Shown here: one piece after another, positions 59,001-64,000 of the stretch
How the letters are laid out: each line of letters begins with the position of its first letter
How positions within the stretch are numbered: the stretch's first letter is position 1
From: Tranzscheliella williamsii
Taxonomy: Eukaryota > Basidiomycota > Ustilaginomycetes > Ustilaginales > Ustilaginaceae
Length of the DNA: 64,000 nt
Direction: 5' to 3'
Assembly (NCBI GenBank): GCA_023212725.1
Contig: JALBYF010000008.1
Coordinates: 186,001 to 250,000, forward strand
Program-made: the position numbers and the translations under genes
Notes under the pieces: generated by a model
Database searches by the model: none
What the model was told of the DNA's origin: nothing
Seen by the model: only the letters and a program-made list of their open reading frames with translations

Positions 59001-59287
59001 GCGCAGGCCAGACCAGATGGACTGGGAGGTGCGGTAGTCCCAGGTATAAACAATGCATTTGCGCACATGCTTCTGCTTGGGCGCGGACTCTTCAGTGCTT
59101 GTGGCCTTCTTGATGTGGATCGAAAGCTCGGATTCCGCCTTGTCACGATCGACAGGCCGCGTAGGCATATGGTCGTCGAATCGGCCCCTATTGACGCGGA
59201 ACGCGGCACGATAGACCAGGAGACCGGAGGCGGTCAGCACAATCGTCGTTCTCTCTCTGCCAGTGAAAGCGTCAGCTGCACTTACAT
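56049..59287 (-). CDS. SLA2: Endocytic adaptor Sla2/End4 (HIP1R family)
   Basis: Links clathrin-coated pits to actin. The ANTH domain occupies the first ~280 residues (SELSIHIKKATS...APKQKHVRKCIVYTWD, FKALILVHKVLQEG, YEEYISL). Next comes a Pro-rich stretch, then a long Gln/Glu/Arg coiled coil (about 300-600). The C-terminal I/LWEQ/THATCH actin-binding domain follows, ending RVLGSMRRAGYHATDDE. The body of the gene is one frame to stop 56049. The start probably crosses an intron: AT at 59287-59286, a 98-bp intron (GTAAGT to AATAG, 59285-59188), then G at 59187, giving MGRFDDHMPTRPVDRDKAES. If that intron is not used, ATG 59168 gives the same protein minus seven residues. About 1046 residues, matching the family. 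Confidence 0.93.
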
Positions 59288-60694
59288 GTTGGATGCCCTG
59301 TTTCCTTAACAAGCCGCTGCGGTGGTGCTGAGAGGGGATAGCTGTTGGATGCCTTTCTTTGTCTAGGACAGTTTGCAGGATGCAAGCCCAGATTGACGAA
59401 CGCTAGGAATGGGCAACCAGTCCTGTGCACCGACACACCAAAGCAGAGGGAGAGAGGAAGGGCGCGACAGGATGATTGGTGTTGCCGATGGGATCGAGAG
59501 TGGAAGGAAGCATCCAGGCTTGCAAAGAGGCGGTGCGAGGCGAGGCAGCCAAAGAGCCGATCTCGTGGGGCCGAGCGGAGGTGGAAGTGTAATACAATAC
59601 CCAATTCACTTAGGCGGTACTCTATTCGGGCCGACTTGAAAGCGTGCTGAGCGTGGCTGGGGATATTTGAATAGTCATGAATTGATTGATTACTACGCCC
59701 ACATCGGTCGGGACACGGGCCTTGTTTCTTGTCTTTACAACTCTACTCACACTCACATCAGAAAACTGACTCAAACCCCAGATCAATGTTAAGTTTGAGT
59801 ATTTCTCGGGCCTCGTCAGCGTCAGTTGGCAAGTCAAGAGAAACCGCAGGCTTCAGCAGGATTACTCGCTTCCGACTCGGCACTTGTTGAGTCCAGCGAC
59901 CAAGGCCAATGGGTGCCCAAGACTGGGCAGGCAATGGGCACGACCCTCATGGAACTGGGCAGGGAGCAAGCAATAGGCCAGGGTAGCGCCTTAAAGCACT
60001 ACGGTGTGGGGGTATCTTCGACAACGAACGGAGAACACCTTCGTGGCGTCAGGACGGCGGGTGTCTATCCTTGCCTCGACGTGTTCGCATCGCGGCCTGC
60101 CATGGTTAAGTTAGTTGCTCTTCAGTCTTACAAGCCTAATATGTATGTGCCACCGCATGTTCATCTCTTTCGATGTCATCAATTATCCACACTGTCTTGT
60201 GCTTTCCGTTGTTGCGAGACTTAGGTGCAGCTATCCGAGAGCTAGGTGGCAAGCATAAAGGTCAACTATGGGCTTGTGGCCGGGTTTTCCAGTGGATTGA
60301 ATGACAAAGCCGTCTTGATACGTCGGCGAGTCAGTGGAGATGACAGATTTGGAGGGAGATACAGATGCCAGTGAGCATGATACTCCAACCCCGCAAAAAT
60401 CCAAGGTGCCATCACCGATTGTCAGGTCGTTAGATGGATCTGTGGCCTCGAGTGCTATATCGGAGATAAGCCAGTAAGCGAGATGCTAAGCTGGGCTGGT
60501 GTCGGTTTCCCACGTTGTTGCCCGCTCCTCCTCCTATTGCTCTGCTCCACTGCTGCTGGTTCAGCACAGTCAAGGAATAGACATGGTGGCGGTCTGAGCT
60601 TGGGCTGCTCCTCGAAGAGCTGTACTAGCATCCGCCTCTTTACCGACAGGATCCCATCATCGTTTAAGAAGGCGAATCCCTGTTCCCTTTCGCC
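59288..60694. promoter_or_regulatory. Divergent intergenic region between SLA2 and the flavoprotein gene
   Basis: About 1.4 kb with both promoters. Plus-strand and minus-strand open frames are short and resemble nothing known. No repeats or RNA genes seen. Confidence 0.5.
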
Positions 60695-62797
60695 ATGACG
60701 ACCGCTCACGAGTGGCATACTGGCGAGCTTTTCGTGCAGACCCAGCTGGGACACAAAGAAGCTGTCGCAGGCGCGCACCCCATTTTCCGCCCGCAGCTGA
60801 CGCTACAGCAACAGCAGTTTCACACCGACCTCGAGATCCTTCCTGTATGCACCCTCGACAGGCACGGACGGCCTTGGGCCTCGTTCCTGGCGCCGCGCGA
60901 CGGGCTGCCCGGCTTTATCAAATCGTCGTCGTTTACAACGCTGGTGGCTACGCAGCTTGCGCTGCACGATGAGCATCCCCTCGCATCCGCGCTCGCAGAC
61001 GGCGCCAGGGTCGGTATCTCAGGCCTTGTTCTTGGCAGCGACCGCACCTACCAGGGCCCCGCACTGAAGCTCATCGCCGGTGTCGGCGTTATGTTCGAGA
61101 ACCGCAGGCGCAATAAGCTCGCCGGCTTTATCAACGAGAGGGACCCCGCCACAGCGGCAGGCGCCGAGCTGCGTATTGAAGTCATGGAAAGCCTCGGCAA
61201 TTGCCCCAAATATATCAACACTAGGTATCTCGTACCCAATCCTGCACATAACCCCGTGGTACTGAACAAGCAGCTCATCATGCGGCCAGGCGAGCTTTTA
61301 CCCGCCCAGGCCCTTGCACATTTGGCTCAGGCCGATGCAGTGTTCTTGGCAACGAGGTACATAGCGCCGGAGCCGTCTCTCTTCAAGTCGCATCTCGGCC
61401 TCAACATCCGAGGCGGCAAGGCAGGCTTTGTCCGCGCGACTATGGAGCTCGTCCCGGGCGCTGATGGCATGAATGAGCAGAGACAGGTCGTCTACCTGCC
61501 CGACTATTCCGGGAACCGCTTTATGAGCTCGCTCGGCAATGTCCACTCGGACCGAGTCGCTGGCCTCGCAGTGCCTCTGTTCAGGAAGGGCGAGCCCATC
61601 GACGTTCTATATCTGACCGGCGAAGCCGAGGTACTGCTAGGGCAGGCATCGCGCTCGGTCTTCCCCGGCGTCAGCACATGTGTTCGCATCGTGCTCACCG
61701 GTTACATGTATGTCCAGGATGCAGTGCCCCTCCTCCCCGCGACCGAAGCTGGCAACGGCGTGGACGACTTCGAACACAAGGCGTCGGACGGGATCGGCTG
61801 GAGCCCGTACAACCCGCCCGTCAGGCGTCTCCGCAGCGAGCTTAGCTCCACGGCGAATACCTCGTCGCTGGACGACAGTTCGACTCCGGAGTTGGGCACG
61901 GCAACGTTGGTCGAGCATCGACAGTATACCGACGATCTGGCCACGTTCACCTTCGACCTTAGTAGCCCCATTCCATACCGCGCCGGCCAGCACATCATCC
62001 TCGACTGTGGCGATATTGTCGATCCTCGCGTTAAGGAGTACAGGCACATGTCGGACAAGTTCGGCGGCGAAAGGGAGCTCAACGACGCCGGCATCAGAAC
62101 GTGGAGTATCAGCTCGGCGCCTGCTCCAGGGGCTGACCGGCAGAAGCAGTTGCAGATAACGATGCGGAGGGTCACGGGAGGACTTGTTACTCCGCGCCTC
62201 TTTGCGGCCGCCAAGGCCGGCCGACCAGTGGCCGTGCCAGTATTGGGTATTGGGGGCGACTTTGTCCTTCAGCCTTGCGTTGATGGCGGCCAGTCAGCGC
62301 TCTGGATCGCCTCTGGGATTGGCATTACGCCGTTCCTCGCTTTCTTGCGCCATCTGGGTCATGCAGGCTCTTCGGCAGGCGTCCAGCGTGTCCACCTCGT
62401 CCTCGCCATGCGCAAGCTCGAGGTGCCAGCTATGCTACAGCTCATCCAGTCTGCTGTAACCGCGGCCGCTTCTCATGGTCCGCAGTCGGATGGTCGCATC
62501 GAGCTGCACATTCACTTGCTCGCCTCGACCATCGAATACGCGGATGGCGCTGAGGAAGAGCGCTCCCTTGCTTCTGCTTCGGCAGACACCCGCTTCCATG
62601 TCTCTGTCCAGAGGCACAGGACCCGCTTCAGCACGGCGTGGCTCCAGGATGAATCTGGCCTGGCGTCCCCTGATGGCGCTGCCAAATACGACACGTATAT
62701 CTGTGGCACGCCACCGTTCGAACACGTCGTTCAGCAGGCGCTTGAAGCGGCCGGCTGGAGCGCGGATCGGATCCACCGAGAGTCCTTCGCTTACTAG
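60695..62797 (+). CDS. Flavoprotein fusion: PNPOx-like split barrel plus FNR-type reductase
   Basis: A 700-residue frame from ATG 60695. The N-terminal half (about 40-345) resembles the pyridoxamine-phosphate-oxidase-like FMN-binding split barrel found in FAD/NAD(P)-linked fungal oxidoreductases (PVCTLDRHGRPWASFL, ARVGISGLVLGSD, NCPKYINTRYLVPNP, YLPDYSGNRFMSSLGNV). The C-terminal half (about 405-700) is a ferredoxin-NADP reductase module: FAD motif RTWSISSAPAPG, NAD(P) motif SALWIASGIGITPFLAFL, and terminal ICGTPPFEHVVQQALEAAGW. There is no 2Fe-2S ferredoxin domain and no globin. A soluble NAD(P)H-driven two-flavin oxidoreductase is inferred; substrate unknown. I see no signal peptide or presequence. 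It stands alone beside a long promoter and a gene-free flank. Confidence 0.85.
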   Translation: MTTAHEWHTGELFVQTQLGHKEAVAGAHPIFRPQLTLQQQQFHTDLEILPVCTLDRHGRPWASFLAPRDGLPGFIKSSSFTTLVATQLALHDEHPLASALADGARVGISGLVLGSDRTYQGPALKLIAGVGVMFENRRRNKLAGFINERDPATAAGAELRIEVMESLGNCPKYINTRYLVPNPAHNPVVLNKQLIMRPGELLPAQALAHLAQADAVFLATRYIAPEPSLFKSHLGLNIRGGKAGFVRATMELVPGADGMNEQRQVVYLPDYSGNRFMSSLGNVHSDRVAGLAVPLFRKGEPIDVLYLTGEAEVLLGQASRSVFPGVSTCVRIVLTGYMYVQDAVPLLPATEAGNGVDDFEHKASDGIGWSPYNPPVRRLRSELSSTANTSSLDDSSTPELGTATLVEHRQYTDDLATFTFDLSSPIPYRAGQHIILDCGDIVDPRVKEYRHMSDKFGGERELNDAGIRTWSISSAPAPGADRQKQLQITMRRVTGGLVTPRLFAAAKAGRPVAVPVLGIGGDFVLQPCVDGGQSALWIASGIGITPFLAFLRHLGHAGSSAGVQRVHLVLAMRKLEVPAMLQLIQSAVTAAASHGPQSDGRIELHIHLLASTIEYADGAEEERSLASASADTRFHVSVQRHRTRFSTAWLQDESGLASPDGAAKYDTYICGTPPFEHVVQQALEAAGWSADRIHRESFAY

Positions 62798-64000
62798 CTC
62801 ACTTGTCACTGCTTCTCTACGTCAATTTCACTTCACTGTCATGGGAATCAAGTCTAGCTGTCTTGTGCTAGCAAGCCGAAGCCTGACTGCCCGCCTTTGT
62901 CGACGTTTGCGGCGCGTCTCTGTCCTAAGCACGGTGTTTTGCCCACGCATCCGGCAACACATACAAAGCAGAGTTTACCAACCCTCTCCTGCACGTGCGA
63001 CCGGCAAGTGAGAGGCTCGCCAACTATATCGTGATATAAGCGCTGCTGATCGTGCTTACAGTCACGTCGGTTGCAAGTCCGTGTCAGCACTCATACTGAA
63101 CTTGCACGAGTTCCCTAATCCATGTTAATGCAGGTCGGGAGGGGCCGACGGACGCACTAAGCTTTCCGGGTACGGGCAGACTTCCCCTTCGGCTGCGCCA
63201 AATCAGAACCAGTGCTGTGGGCACCTTGATTGTGATTGCATGGGCCAAGTGAGATTCTCATGACAAGTCACATGGCTTCTCAGCTTGGGTTGTTCGCACG
63301 CCCGCGCCAGTTTTGCAACTGCTTCATCGGCAGCCGATAAGGCAGGGTGGAGTTGCAAGAAGCTTTCCAGCGCTTCGCTGCGGCTAGTACGTTAGGAGCA
63401 AGTTGGGCATGGCCCCTGCATCCGTCACAACTGCCTGTCGCGGAGGCTCGAGCTTCAACCCCCTACAACGGGCAGCGTTTTCGAGCAACGCTTGACAAGT
63501 GCGGATTTCACCGACTGCAGCCTTGACAGGTCAACTGAGACCGAGCCTAAGTCCCATATGCGGCGATTTTTTGCGGATGTCTGGCCCACCCTGCGATCCT
63601 GCCCTCGTTACCCGGCGAGCTTGTCATCCACGGACAAGCAGACCAAGCGCAAAGAGCGTTACGAATCGGTAATCGCAGCGACTCAGTGACAACCGAAGGC
63701 TTCACGGGCTGTTCAAAGAAAAGGATAAGCTTGGAACGGCAAACCTTGTATTTACATGTGTTCGCTGGCCTGTGGCAGCTACTATACGTAGAGTTGCTAG
63801 GATTCGGAATTCCCCTATACGGCTCAGTGAGTCAGACTGTGACATGCCTATCCCGCCCGACAAGTTCCAAGCTCTGGATCGTCACGTACGGATCCAAATA
63901 CAGGCCCCCCTGCCTTTTCCATAATCACATCACAATTCGAAGTACTTTGTTTAAGAAACTGCGCAGCTCCGAGATTGGGCCTTCATGTCAAATTGGACTT
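62798..64000. other. Gene-free 3' flank of the window
   Basis: About 1.2 kb with only short, composition-driven open frames on both strands. No gene, tRNA-like clover leaf or repeat that I can support. It may be the promoter of a gene beyond the window. Confidence 0.5.

Noticed and set aside
1..64000. tRNA, rRNA, transposon, CRISPR array or integrated virus
   Set aside because: I looked for T-loop-like sequence, terminal inverted or long terminal repeats, reverse transcriptase or transposase motifs and regularly spaced repeats, and found none that held up by eye.
62798..64000. A gene in the right flank
   Set aside because: Only short open frames without domain, signal peptide or coding composition.

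Overview
This is an intron-poor, GC-rich stretch of fungal nuclear chromosome with tightly packed genes. The protein set (Sla2, Sld2, Ies1, GPI-anchored hydrolase, fungal-type Atm1), short GTAAGT...YAG introns of about 60-400 bp and frequent single-exon genes over 2 kb point to a basidiomycete, most likely the smut lineage (Ustilaginomycotina). That placement is inferred from style, not from a marker gene. I see no rRNA, tRNA, transposon, CRISPR array or virus-derived sequence that I can support.

Layout. 0-5.7 kb: 3' part of an LRR protein ending in a CaaX box, glyoxalase II, and an unrecognised AT-hook protein. 6.8-14.5 kb, all minus strand: ribosomal protein S5, a TBL1/Sif2-type LisH-WD40 protein, and an acidic DUF5872-like protein. 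15.2-25.1 kb: four neighbouring mitochondrial genes: pyruvate dehydrogenase E2, aspartate aminotransferase, an Sls1-like regulator and the Atm1 ABC exporter. 27-35 kb, plus strand: a secreted GPI-type alpha/beta hydrolase, a family X DNA polymerase, the circularly permuted GTPase GNL1, and methylthioadenosine phosphorylase. 35-51 kb, minus strand: a SNF2-RING ATPase, a NUDCD1-like CS-domain protein, a LEA-like stress protein and a DHX29/Ucp12-like DEAH helicase. 51-63 kb: INO80 subunit Ies1 and Sld2 (plus), Sla2 (minus), and a PNPOx-FNR flavoprotein fusion (plus). The last 1.2 kb has no gene I can support.

The genes are mostly housekeeping and do not form one pathway. Gene models were rebuilt from splice sites for RPS5, the DUF5872 gene, AAT1, ATM1, POL4, MTAP, the LEA-like gene and SLA2. 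Several open frames begin at TTG or GTG, and in those cases I moved the start to the first supportable ATG.

The most unusual signal is not a gene. Many genes use G-ending codons and then switch abruptly to C-ending codons toward the 3' end, so coding-strand GC skew flips inside the gene. The pattern mirrors itself across convergent junctions. Other points of interest are introns crowded at 3' ends in AAT1, ATM1 and POL4, a probable start codon split by an intron in SLA2, and short tandem repeats upstream of the hydrolase and SLD2.
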